Shown here one piece after another: positions 10,694 through 22,000 of a stretch of 64,000 bases of DNA. Both the position numbers and the translations under genes were made by a program. The DNA is from Saposhnikovia divaricata (Eukaryota; Streptophyta; Magnoliopsida; Apiales; Apiaceae): the NCBI GenBank assembly GCA_036435485.1, contig CM071600.1:65159546-65223545 (forward strand), read 5' to 3'. The notes below the pieces were generated by a model. The model was not told the origin of the DNA. It saw only the letters and a program-made list of their open reading frames with translations, and ran no database searches. Position 1 is the first letter of the stretch. Each line of letters starts with the position of its first letter.

Positions 10694-11863
10694 ATGGCAT
10701 CCAAGCGACAAAGGGTTGTTGGTGGTGGTAGTGAGGGTGCTGGTGGTAGTGGGACTGCTAGGAGGAACCCTCGTTCTTCATCTTCATCTGATTCTGAGGG
10801 AGGCAATGGTGGGCCTCAATTTATTAATAATGGGGCTCGTGATGAGTATAATCGATTGTTGGGGCGTCCTATTGCTCGTGAGAGGGGTCTTTTGCCTAAT
10901 GCAGCGGATGGGAACATGTTGGAGAATATTCTGGAGAGAAGTTGGGAGCAGATATGTGAGGTTCCGGAACCTGTTCCGATGACTGTGGTTCGTGAGTTCT
11001 ATGCGAACGCTAGTGTGGAGAGGAATGGGATTAGCCAGGTTCGTGGGTTTCGTGTGGATTATTAGCCGCCTGCTATTCGTCGTGTTCTTGGGCTTCCGGC
11101 TCCTAGGAGGGGTCAAGAGGATTGGTCGGGGAAGACTAGGGATGTTGTGGATCTTCAGATGGTTATTCAGCGGTTGTGTGTTCCAGGTACAGAGTGGCGT
11201 GTGAGGAGAGGCGCTACTGAGCCCACTTCGTTCTTGTCGACGGCTTTGAATAAATATGGGCGTACTTGGCACTTGTTCATTTGTGCCAATCTCATCCCTA
11301 CTAGGCATTCGAATGAGGTGACAGTTGAGAGGGCTATCCTGTTGTATGCTATCTGCAGCAGAGAGTTTGTGGATGTGGGTAATTTGATCCATCAGGGGAT
11401 TATGCGTTTTATGCAAGGTAGTACCACTGCAGCGATGCCTTATGGTTCGGTCATTGCTAGGGTGGCTAGGGATTGTGGTGCTCGTTGGTCAGCAGAGGAG
11501 GTTGTACAGCAGCCACAGGAAGCGCTGGATCATCAGAGTATACGGAGGCTGGCTGAGTGGAATGGAGGTGAGCCGGATTGGTGGGGTCTTGGTTATGTAG
11601 TAGAGCAGCAACAGCAGCAGCAGGAGGAGCCTCGGGGAGGAGGTTCTTTTATTACTCAGAGACAGTATAGGCGTTTGACGAGGCCTATCGATGCGGTGCA
11701 CGATATGCAGGCAGGTTTTGCAGCAGATTTTACTCAGTTTGCACAGGCTTTGGGCACGGCTTTTCGTGCGAGTGGAGTGGACGTGACTTTTCCGTCCTTT
11801 GGAGCTGGCGCTGTCTATCCGCCACCGGACACTCCCGATGGGAGTGGTTCGGACAACGAGTAG
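10694..11863 (+). pseudogene. Third ORF of the Athila-like element (plant transposon-type protein), one in-frame stop
   Basis: A 390-codon frame starting MASKRQRVVGGG, preceded by a purine-rich leader. A TAG at 11063-11065 splits it, and the same frame continues through LCVPGTEWRVRRG, ALNKYGRTWHLFICANLIPT and EVTVERAILLYAI to a glutamine tract and the stop at 11861-11863. Many Athila elements carry a protein in this position that is annotated as a putative plant transposon protein or an envelope-like ORF. Its function is not established. I see no transmembrane segment that would support an envelope role. The N-terminus is rich in Gly, Ser and Arg, suggesting disorder and perhaps nucleic-acid binding. 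Confidence 0.75.
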
Positions 11864-13304
11864 GTATGCCTTGCACACTTGTTATTCTTACCTTCAATGG
11901 GGGCATTGAAAATTTTTAAGTTGGGGGTGGGGATACAAGGTGCATTTGTATAATAGGTGTGTGCATGTTAGAAGCATATTTGTATGTTAGCATATTTGCA
12001 TGTTAGTTAGAGCATTTTGTTTTTTTTATGTATGCCATATAGGACATTCTGTTTTTGTGTTATTTATGTTCATATAGTTGCATGAGCATGGCATGCATTT
12101 TCATGATCCCTTAGAACTTGCTAATTCTGACTGGTAGGTAGGTGTCTAGTTGAGTGTGGTGATGATGAGTAGAGGGTTGAATTATAGTGCCTATGAAATT
12201 GACTTGCGTGTTCAGAAACAAAACTTTTACACAGACTCATTGGGTGCTTTTGGGCTAGGTTAGGGTCATGCTTGTTGGATGTTTAGAGATTTAATCGCTC
12301 GATTATATTTATAATTTTCGTTATTCCCTTGATAGCGTAGGAGCACTAAAGTCTAAGTTTGGGGGAAAACAGGGATTTCATGCTAGTTGTAAATATTTGT
12401 TAATAATGGCTAGGTGTCAAATGGCTAGTAGCCGGCTCATATTTATATGAGTAGTCTAGGGTTGGAAATGAGAAAGGCTCATTCCAGATCGCAGAAAGAA
12501 AAAAGAAAAAAAAAAGAAAAGAAAAAAATCAGAAAAAAAAAGAAAAAAAAAAGTCAACAGTCTATTTGTTAAATGCAAAATTAACCAGAGTGAGCTCTTT
12601 AATACTCGAGTAATTAAGTCTGAGGGGACTTAGTCCTAGTGACCTAAGGCTTTTATAGTCTGGGATCCACTGACCCAACACTCGCTACATGGGTATTATT
12701 GTATAAGCCTTTTGGGGTCTCATTCATTGCATGGTTAAATAAGCATGTGTATTGTATATAGTATTATGTGTCATAGTAATAAAGCATGAGTTTCTGTCTA
12801 CCTTGGATAAGGGTGGAGGTGTTCCTAGGCTATGAAGTGTCTACAGTCTATTCTAGTTATAAACCTGTGATTGTCCTGACTGAAAGCATGTATGATTTTT
12901 GACCTAGTTTTGGGAGTATTTCTGATGAGCATCGCACACACGCACGTTCTGTTCATGTATTGTTAGTATACGGGGACTTAGTCGAGCTCTATTTGGATTT
13001 ATTGCATTCTTTGAGATATTTGCTTGTTAGTTGGTTTTGGTGAGTTTAAAGGGGATCCTTGCATTTTTCATGTAGTTGCATACATATAGTTAGTTGCATT
13101 ATAGATTGGATTTTGTGGGTACATTCGCTATAGGCCCTCACGAGACCTTACTCGTCCACTAGGGCTGCCTGGGGGTTTAAACTTTAAAGGGCTTGTTGCA
13201 TATGCCAAATGCAACCGTGATCACCTACGGAAGTGGTACTAGTTAGTTGTACATAATTTGTCTGTTTATGCATGAGGACAAGCATCGATTTAAGTTTGGG
13301 GGTG
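11864..13304 (+). other. 3' noncoding region of the Athila-like element, with polypurine tract
   Basis: No coding frame is seen. An A-rich run with scattered G lies at about 12495-12555. The polypurine-like tract aagtttgggggtg (13292-13304) directly precedes the 3' LTR. Similar TTTGGGGG strings occur at about 11921-11931 (aagttgggggtgggg) and 12355-12366. Confidence 0.6.
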
Positions 13305-14716
13305 TGATGAGTGGGTATTTTATTCACTTAAAGCGTTTCCATTTGGCTTAAAACGAATGTTTGTACTCGAGTTGTGGTATTTTTGATCTCTTTTAAGGGT
13401 ATTGTGCAGGAATATTAATCACAGGTGTTAAAGGAATGAAGCGGAGCAATCGGAGCGAAAATCGGAGTTATAATGAAGAAAAGGGAAAAAATCCAGTTGC
13501 TGAACAGAAGGCACGGCGCGGCAGTGCCGTGTTGGAGCTTGATTATGGTGCGGCAGCGCTGAGAGTATCGAGGAGGCGCAGCAGCGACAGTTATACACAT
13601 AGGAGTGGCGCGGCAGCGCCGGGTGTTCTGACGGGAATTTCCTGATTTGCTGATTTTTCGAGATAAAGAAAAAAAATAAAATTCCTTTCGAACTACTTGC
13701 ACCTGGAGGCCTATATAAAGGAAGAAAAAACCCTAGAATAGGAGGTCCTGACCACGTATTGTATTTACGGAGTTTTAAAGCACGAAGAAGCGAGGAAGAA
13801 GATAGTTTTCAATTTATTCTTGTATTCTTCCTAGTTTGTGGATGCTTGGTTTGGGTGTATTCTTTAGAACCTTTGATATTTAATTTAATCATATTTCGTT
13901 TCCTTCTATCATGTTTACATTGGAACCCATGGTGACGATTAGTTTGATTATGAACTAATTCGTTGTCATGGGGTTTTAGCGGATTTATTCATGAAGTTTA
14001 TTTGTTGAATCTTCTTGATGCCTATAGTGTGATTGATGTGATATCCTATCATGGTTGATTTAATTCGTTATAGGAGAGTAGCTAACTCCTGTAATTGTGT
14101 GTTAATTCTTATTGAAGCGAAAGTGGATATAGGAGTTTAGAACTTGCCATGCTAGCATAGGTTTATGCGTGAAAATATCATTCATAATTAGTGTCGTAAC
14201 TCTAACCGTTTTATGACGACTATGTGATCAATTGAATGCTTGTACTTCAACCATTATGTTTCAATCTTTATAGACATATGGAGATTAGGCATGATTGGGA
14301 GACTAAGTGATTTCTATCTTTATTGTGGATGTTATTTAGGATGGTATTTGTGCAACGAAAGTTGGCTTATATCAGTTTTGTGTATTCGATCAGGTATTAA
14401 CAAATCACATGAAAAGGCTAGAGAAGTGGAGACTATAGATGGATTGTTTAATGAAGTTAAAATCCCATGTTTTATTCGCATAAGTAATTCGACATAATTC
14501 TTAGTTCAAGTAGTTGATAATTAGTTATAAATCTTAAAGTAATTGTAGTGATAAACAAAAATCCAATTGTTAATTTGTCGTAGCATCGAATAATAATTAT
14601 ACATTGGTGAGTGAAATTAACTAGACAATACAACGAGTCCCTGTAGGAACGAATGTTATTTGCTATCTATATTACTTTAGATCACGTGCACTTGCGTGTT
14701 GAGTTTGGTCGTAACA
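13305..14716 (+). repeat. 3' LTR of the Athila-like element
   Basis: Near-identical to 3348-4757. Its hairpin cluster has decayed: the first three modules have changed, mostly by C-to-T or G-to-A at CpG, and only the fourth (13607-13620) is perfect. TATA box at 13712-13719. Confidence 0.95.
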
Positions 14717-17683
14717 GCCTGCGAAAAATTCTTGGGTTCTTTCTCAATGGAAATTTTGGTTGTGAAAGCTTTGTGGTTAGCAGACAATTGATTATAAGAC
14801 AAAACATTTCATATAGGGTGGGTGGCAATACCTGTTTGTTCGACCTCAGTTGAGGAAGCTGACGAACCAGGACGTGAGGGAAGTACCGCCTCAATATGGA
14901 AGTCCTGCAATGTAATGGAAGTTCTCGTTGGGCGTGTAGAACGACGAAGTGGTTGGGGTTGTATTTGAGTTGAGAAATTTGGAGATGTAATTTTGTTTTC
15001 ATGAGTAATATCAAGAGAATATGGTGATTGAATGTCAGCGGAAGATATGGAATTTGGATTTGGTTGAATTGGTGAGGGTATAGTGGAATGATTGATATCT
15101 AAATTTATGAGAGGATTTTGTGGAGGAGCGTCATCATCAGTGGGAGGTGCTTGAGTTGAAGAAGAAAATAAGGGAGGTGAAGCTAGAGAATCGCGTTGAT
15201 GATAAGGTAAAGATTGATGGATATCATGTTTATATGGAAACTCATCTTCATTAAAAATCACATCTCTAGAAATTATAATCTTTTGATCATGCAAACTAAA
15301 GACTTTGTATCATTTTTTCCGTAGGGATAGCCAAGAAACAAGCATTCTTTTGCTCTTGGATCAAATTTTGTGGGTCTGAGTGGATGTGTAGATGAGAAGC
15401 ACTTGCAGCTTTAAACTTTTAGATGAGAATATTCTGGAATTTTACCAAAAAATTTCTCAAATGGAGTTTTACCTTTAAGGATAGGAGTAGGGGTTCGATT
15501 AATGAGATATGATGCTGTAAGAATGGCATCACCCCAGAATTCTTTAGGTAAATTTGTCTGAAAGAGTAGGGCTCGCGCAACATTCAACAAATGTTTGTGT
15601 TTGCGCTCAGCAACACCATTTTGTTGTGGGGTGTTGATGCAACTAGTTTGGTGGATAATACCCTTGGAGGAATAAAAATCTTGACATTTGAACTCTGGAC
15701 CATTATCACTCCTAACTGTTTTGACTCTTTTATTGAATTGATTTTCAGTTAAGTTGATGAATTGGATGAGAAAACCTCTTGCTTCTGATTTATGTCTCAT
15801 GAGATAAACCCATGTGGCTCGAGAATAATCATCGACGATAGTGAGAAAGAATTTTGCCCTAGAGAATGTAGGAACATGATACCCACCCCATATGTCCACA
15901 TGAATTAATTCAAAACGAGAGTGACTGATATTATTACTTAATGGAAAACTTTGTCTAGTAAGCTTGGCAAGAGGACAAACTGAACAAGTACTTGCATTGC
16001 AAGATTTATTTGCAGGAAAAGGAAATAAAGGTGAAACTTTGCTCGACGGGTGCCCGAGCCTTTGGTGCCATAAATCAGGCGATCGTGAGTTTACTACATT
16101 GCATGTTCCTTCTTTTGGAAATCTGAGGTAGTATAGTCTTTCATCCTCAATTCCCGTCCCAATCGTCTTCCCCGATTGTAGGTCCTGAATGATACAGATT
16201 TGTCTTAGAAAAATGGTTGTATAAGATGAATCAAATGCAAGTTTACTTATTGAGATGAGATTGAGATAAAAATTGGGAACACATAGCACATTATGAAGAG
16301 TGAAATCAGAATTGAATGTTACTGTTCCAATGTGGGAAACTTTGAGTTTGTTTCCATTTGGCAATTTAACAAAATCATTATGTGTAGGCTTAGTTGTGGT
16401 GAGCAATGAAAAATCACAAACTATATGGTCACTGGCACCACTATCAATTATCCATATTGTAGTTCCTTTATCTTGATAAATTTCATTTATTTTACCTGAA
16501 AATTCTTCATAGTTAGGAACATTACCAACCACATTGACTGTAGATTCCTTGCATGCGCCTAGCTGCTCAAGTAACTGGTCTCCATTCGTGGTTCCTGCTC
16601 CACTCTTTATTTTGCTCAAAATTCCCAACATTTGTTGGTACTCATTCCTTGATAAAGGAAAGCTTTCATCATTGCTTGAAAAACTTGTCTGGTTGGCTTT
16701 AGCATTCCTTTTTTTCCGACAAGTTTTTTGCATATGACCCTTCCCATTGCAGTAAGCGCACTTAAGATGTGCACGACAATGCTCTTGAGTGTGGCCTTGT
16801 CCATTACACGTGGTACATTTGAGATGCGCATGACAATTCTTGGTGCTATGATTTGTGTTATTACAAATCTCACATATTAATTCTCCTTCAGACCTTGTGC
16901 CGCCTTTATTGAATTTCCTGGCAGCAAATGCAGTAGCCTCAACCGATGGTGTAGTCTTGACACTTGACACCTCTGCTTGTTTTTCATGTCGCAAAGCTGT
17001 AGAATATGCCTTGTTAAGTTCAGGTAAGGGATCTAAGCCGATAAAGGTACTTCGAATCATTGCAAAGTGATCATTCAACCCCATCAAAAATTGCATAGTC
17101 TTTTGCGTCTCCATGTATTTCTTTATCTCTGCTGCTGCCTCACACGTGCAAGCAGGAAATGCACAAACATAATCTTTTTCATCCCATAACGCCTTTAGTT
17201 TTATGAAGAATGTGGTGACAGAGGTTGTGCCTTGCTCACAAACATGAATGGCCTTTTCGATTTGGAATAACTGAACTGTGTTGGTATGAGAAAATCTCTC
17301 TTTTAATTCCAGCCACATAGCTCTTGCTGTGATGCAATGCCTGGCACTTTTTGATATATCCTTTGTCATGGATGTAAGTAGCCATGTTTAACAAGCATGT
17401 TCACTCTATCCCATTGTTGTTGATGTGCCTCGTTGTTGGTGGGTCTCTTGATCGATCCGTCAACAAGTCCTTTCTTGTTTTTGATTGCAAGAGCCATAGT
17501 CATTGACTGTGCCCAATAGGTGTAATTGTCTTCCATTAGGAGTTGCGGAACAAGAACAACTCTGGCTTGATCTATATAATGTATGTATAGGGGATGACTT
17601 GCTTTCTCCCATGGTTCTGGGGTATATGAAACTTCAGATACTTTCTTGCTGGCCTCCAATTTTAGAATGTCTTCTTCGCCCAT
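14717..17683 (-). pseudogene. Ty1/copia gag, protease and integrase, broken
   Basis: Minus strand from ATG at 17683. Gag begins MGEEDILKLEASKKVSE and contains a UBN2-like region. The frame shifts by one base at about 17388-17391, then stays open from 17369 to 15411. It holds three tandem CCHC zinc knuckles (16875-16700, each C-x2-C-x4-H-x4-C), the protease motif IIDSGASDH, the integrase HHCC finger (LWHQRLGHPS..CSVC) and its catalytic core (HVDIWGGY, VRSDNGPEF, TPQQNGVAERKH). A stop at 15411-15413 is followed in the same frame by the conserved FDPRAKECLFLGYPYG segment. A frameshift and a stop follow at about 15310-15320, then an open stretch (15294-14809). The end at 14717 continues into 3347 once the Athila-like insertion is removed. 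Confidence 0.93.
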
Positions 17684-17736
17684 GGAGTAATATCTTAGTG
17701 TTTGATTTTGTTTCTTTAGGTCTCAAGAACGATTTT

Positions 17737-17748
17737 GCTCTGATACCA
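17737..17748 (-). other. Primer-binding site of the copia element (initiator tRNA-Met)
   Basis: Minus strand TGGTATCAGAGC, the common plant initiator-Met primer site, directly adjacent to the putative LTR end at 17749. Confidence 0.85.
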
Positions 17749-17984
17749 TGAAAGAATTTGATATGTTTGTGAAGAAATTTTCTTAATTACAAATGTACAC
17801 ATACAATACATTAATACACAGGTTCTGTGTATCAATCATATAATCAAGATCCACTATTGTAGCTCTAGACTCCATAATTTACTGTCCTAAAAATAATTAC
17901 AACTATTATAGAATCAAATCAGTTATGAGGCTCTTGGCTGTGCTGATTTCTTTCCTTAATAATACCAATATTTGGGGTATTACA
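17749..17984 (-). repeat. 5' LTR of the copia element
   Basis: On the minus strand it begins TGTAATACCCC at 17984 and ends TCTTTCA at 17749, immediately before the PBS: 236 bp with TG..CA ends. The outer edge is uncertain because the terminal sequence is re-iterated in the flank. Confidence 0.65.
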
Positions 17985-18222
17985 TATACGTGAATCCGAA
18001 TAACAAAGATTAATACACATTTGAAATTGACATACCAATATTTGGGGTATTACATATACGTCATCACGACAACCGAAACATAAGAATCCGAATAACACGG
18101 ATTAATACACATTTGAAATTGACATACCAATATTTGGGGTATACCAATATTTGGGGTATTACATATACGTCATCCTTGAAATTGACATACCAATATTTGG
18201 GGTATTACATATACGTCATCCG
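17962..18222. repeat. Re-iterated LTR terminus (minisatellite-like)
   Basis: The 19-mer ataccaatatttggggtat begins at 17962, 18032, 18124, 18141 and 18187. Most copies are followed by tacatatacg and preceded by ttgaaattgac. It looks like serial duplication of the outer LTR end together with its flank. Confidence 0.8.
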
Positions 18223-18239
18223 AATTCACCACTTGCAGT

Positions 18240-18355
18240 CTTGGTTGTCCAAAATTATTGCGTGAGGAAGGAATTGAACCCGAGTGCTGCTCCTTTTGAT
18301 TTCCTAAATTCCTAATGTCACACTCAAACCACTTAGGCTATCTGATTGTTGTGTT
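18240..18355 (-). mobile_element. tRNA-derived SINE-like sequence
   Basis: On the minus strand a Pol III A box (TAGCCTAAGTGG, 18340-18329) is followed by a B box (GGGTTCAATTCC, 18281-18270), the order and approximate spacing of a tRNA-derived SINE head. No tail or target duplication could be assigned. Confidence 0.5.
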
Positions 18356-18531
18356 ACAATGTTTAATAATTAATCATAACTTAGTATAAATATGCTTATA
18401 TTTGTATTCTTAATAATTAATGATAACTATATTATTATATTATCTTGATAGAATGATAGGCATGCTTATATTTTGTAATTATATATTAAAATATATATCA
18501 TATATTAAAAAAAATATATTATATGTAATTC

Positions 18532-18690
18532 ATTTCGGATACGGATACGCCTATATCCATATCCGCATCCTAAATTCCCGGATTCAGATACGGATAATAT
18601 CCGGTTGACTCCGAATACGGATAATATCCGTTTTTTTCCGAATACGAACACAGATATTTCGGACGGATATCGGATTTTCCGGATTTTTTC
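18532..18690. repeat. CGGATA/TATCCG-rich array
   Basis: About ten occurrences of CGGAT or ATCCG in both orientations, including two copies of ACGGATAATATCCG. It lies in an otherwise AT-rich spacer. The rest of 18356-19020 is AT-rich upstream region of the next gene, with no other feature seen. Confidence 0.6.
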
Positions 18691-19020
18691 CCCAACCCTA
18701 CCTTTTTAAGTGATATATTATTATTAAATATATTTAACACATTTATGTCCTAATTTTATTTAATGAAATACTCATCAATATTCCATTTCTATATTTATTT
18801 TTCGGAAAAATAAAAATTACAGATATGAAAACCGTATCAGAAAAGAATATTTTAAAGAAAGAATATTTTTGTTACATTTTCCTTTAGAAAAACATTATTG
18901 TTATTGCATAAAAACTATAACCGGTGCGACGTCGTTTATATCCCGAGAAAAGAGAGAGAAAAGAGACGACTATACAGAACACAACACTTCATCATCAAAA
19001 TATCTAACTAATCGACGACG

Positions 19021-22000
19021 ATGGGTGGAGTAGAAGAAGAAGAGACACAGAAGCTTAAACAGATAGCGGCGTCATCCTATGACTATGATAACGATTCCAA
19101 GTGGTCTGATTATTGGTCCAACATCCTCATCCCTCCTCACTTGTCTTCTCGCTCCGATGTTGTCGATCATTACAAACGCAAGTTCTACAAGCGTTACATC
19201 GTTAGTCCCCTTCCCACTCTCCCCTCTCTCTTAAATCTGATTCAATCACACTGTATCAAGATTCTTTGATTTGGGTTTCCTTTTATTTACTCTTGTTTTT
19301 TTGATCTGTTAACAGTTATTGAATTTATATGACTGTAATTAGTTAATTTTTATTACTGTAATAAGTTAATTAAAATTGTTCAAGTTTTGTTTTTTATGTT
19401 TTGTTGAAGATCTATAAATGTTGGGTTTTTTGTGAATTTGGGTGAAAGTTGTTTGGTTGTGCAAGGTTTAAGAGTATTGGTGGATGTTCATGATGAGTAT
19501 TGATTAAGGTGTTTTATTTGATGTAATTGTAGGATCCTGATTTGATTGTTGAACCTATGCCTACAAGCAGCTCTTCTCAATCAACAAGGCCGCCACCCGC
19601 ACCAACTTCATCCACTCCAAATGGTCAGACGCGCCAACGTAGCTCAGGTTTGTTTATGTTTTCTGTTACTGAAGAAGGCTCATTGACATTGATTAGTTTC
19701 TTTCATTGCTTTATTACCTTGTTACTGTTTTGGTTAAATTTACGTTTATATTTTTTCTAGCCTCTACTACTAGAGCAGCAGGTACATCGTCGGCTACGGC
19801 TTCCGCTCCAACTTCTTTGCGGTTGGATCAGCAAACCATTAATTTCTCGGTTAATGCTTGGGTATTGAACTGTTTTATTGCATGCATATATGAAAATTTA
19901 GCAATGCTTTTCACATACAAAAAATGATGTTGGATTACACCTTTTTCTGTACCAATCCTTAGCATTTACAGTCAGATATGTTCTTTTCACTTTAAAATAT
20001 ACGTGCCCTATGCTTTTTAGGTCTTTATTTATAATGTGAAATTCTATATTGGAATGGAGGGAGAAGTATTTATCAGATTATTTCGTACATGTCTAAGAAA
20101 GTGATGAGTACTACAGTTGATATTCCAAAATGCAAGTTCACCATTAAGCTACCTCCATTGCATTGATTAGGAAGTCTTGACATCCCAAATAAGATAGTAA
20201 AAGAACCTTATATTGGAGTATGTTTATATATGCAAATAAGATTCGTTTAGGTCCTTCGGGAACTTGTAATAGTGGAATTGTAGAAAAGATTTTAAAATTA
20301 CGATTAATATTTTCCTGCAGGTGTTTGTTGTGGCTGTGCTAGCGGTGTTTCCACTTGTGCCAAGAAGTCTTTCTGACAGAGCATATAAGCTAGCCTTGAT
20401 GGGCACTGCATGTTCTTCTCTATATTCTCTGTACTCCTCATATGGGGTAATTTCTTATGCTGCCATTTTAGATTCTTATGATTCTATTTTATTGCACTTG
20501 TTGATGATGATTATATTTCTCTTTCTTCCATTAACAACTTTGTTTGCAGAAACCAAGGGCATGGAATTTGCAGGCTTTGCAAGTCTGGTTCCAGTCAGTA
20601 ATTGCTACTAAAGATTTTATATACTTTGTATACTGCCTCCCTTTTGTCACTTCTCAGCTTACCCTCAAATGTTAGGATTGCTCTCTTAAACTTTTCTTTT
20701 TTTACGAGTTGCGTGAATTTGTTTATCTTGTTTGTTTTCTTTTATACTCGGTGTTCTGAACTCACACTATTGCAGTTGCTCTGCTTCCTGTCATGTGCCG
20801 GTCGGTTGAACAAATAGCAAAATTTCTTAGATCAAAATTCAGCCACTCCTCACTCTATAGGTATGCAAGTTCTCTTGGCATGCTGGAGTCCTATTGATTA
20901 TACATTTCTGTCTAATTAATGCCCTATTAAGATATATTTTCATTGTTCTACAAGATTGTTTGTTTAGGGTTCATAATGTCTACTTAATAAATTGTTGGTT
21001 CATAAACAGAATCTTCCTATCTATATTTTCATTTACATATTGTGTCTGAGCTATAGTTTCAGACTTCAGACGTTAGTTTAGTTCTGCTGAAATATGTAAT
21101 ATCCAAATTGCATACGAATGTGTAACCCACCATTCCCCTGAATTTTACCCTATTGGATGATTATCTTTATAGCTTGCTTAAATAGATCAGAATTTATCAC
21201 TAGTATTAGTTTTCTTCTTAACTTTTTATTTTGTTGCATTAGAAATTTGAATTCCATATACACCAAAGATGCGAAAAGTTGAACATTCTTAATCCCAATA
21301 TACTTCACATAAAGTGTTGAATGACCCAGAATAATAACCTTAGGCTATGTCCGAAAGGATTATAAATCAGGGACTATTTACTGTAAATTTACTATACCTT
21401 ATCCAGTAAAATGGTCTCATGCTATTAATCTCGAGGAACTTTTTAGTTCATCTCTTGGGAGATCAATAATACCATGAAGAGAACGTGATTAATTAATCCC
21501 CTCCAAAAAACTGAAAGGTGCTGAACGGTAGTCTTTGAGAATTTTTTTAATGGATAGAGTGTAATATGATGTGCCAAAATAATAGTCTCTGATTATAAGT
21601 CTAAAGTCTTGTAGATACACATAGTCGTGATGCCTGTCTTGATCTGTTTTGTTGAGTTAATTCTCTATATTTTTGGATTTAATAGTTTTTTTTTTGTAAT
21701 GACTACTCTATAGTCTATATGTCTGAATATGTATGTTCTACCTACAGCTATCTTTTGATTAATTCTTAGTATGTGTGGATCCATAAACCCTATGCATATA
21801 CTGGACCTACTGTTTAGCCTATGTACTGATCTGTTGTCACTGGTCATCAGCAACTTGTTTTTGCGTTAGTTTCTTATACCTTTATATTAATGATAACTTT
21901 GTTGCTAATGGCAGGAAGTACTTGGAAGAGCCCTGCGTGTGGGTGGAGTCCAACCCAGCTACCCTCGGCATACTCTCTTCACAAGCTGAGATTGGAATTG

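Larger units (their letters stand above)
3348..14716 (+). mobile_element. Athila-like Ty3/gypsy LTR retrotransposon, complete in structure but coding-defective
   Basis: An 11,369-bp element bounded by TG..CA LTRs of 1410 bp (3348-4757) and 1412 bp (13305-14716). It is flanked by the 5-bp target duplication gcctg (3343-3347 and 14717-14721). It has a tRNA-Asp primer-binding site, gag, pol and a third ORF downstream of integrase, in Athila order. The LTRs differ by about 14 substitutions and 2 single-base indels by eye, so the insertion is young. The coding part carries three in-frame stops in gag, a frame change at the gag/pol junction, a frameshift in RNase H, a stop in the third ORF and an altered RT catalytic loop. 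If it moves at all, it does so with proteins supplied by relatives. Confidence 0.93.

Noticed and set aside
10694..11863. Envelope gene of an infectious retrovirus
   Set aside because: No signal peptide, no transmembrane segment and no surface-protein features. The plant transposon-type protein assignment fits better.
17962..18222. CRISPR-like array
   Set aside because: Repeats are unevenly spaced, partly fused and derived from an LTR end, and the sequence is a plant nuclear genome.
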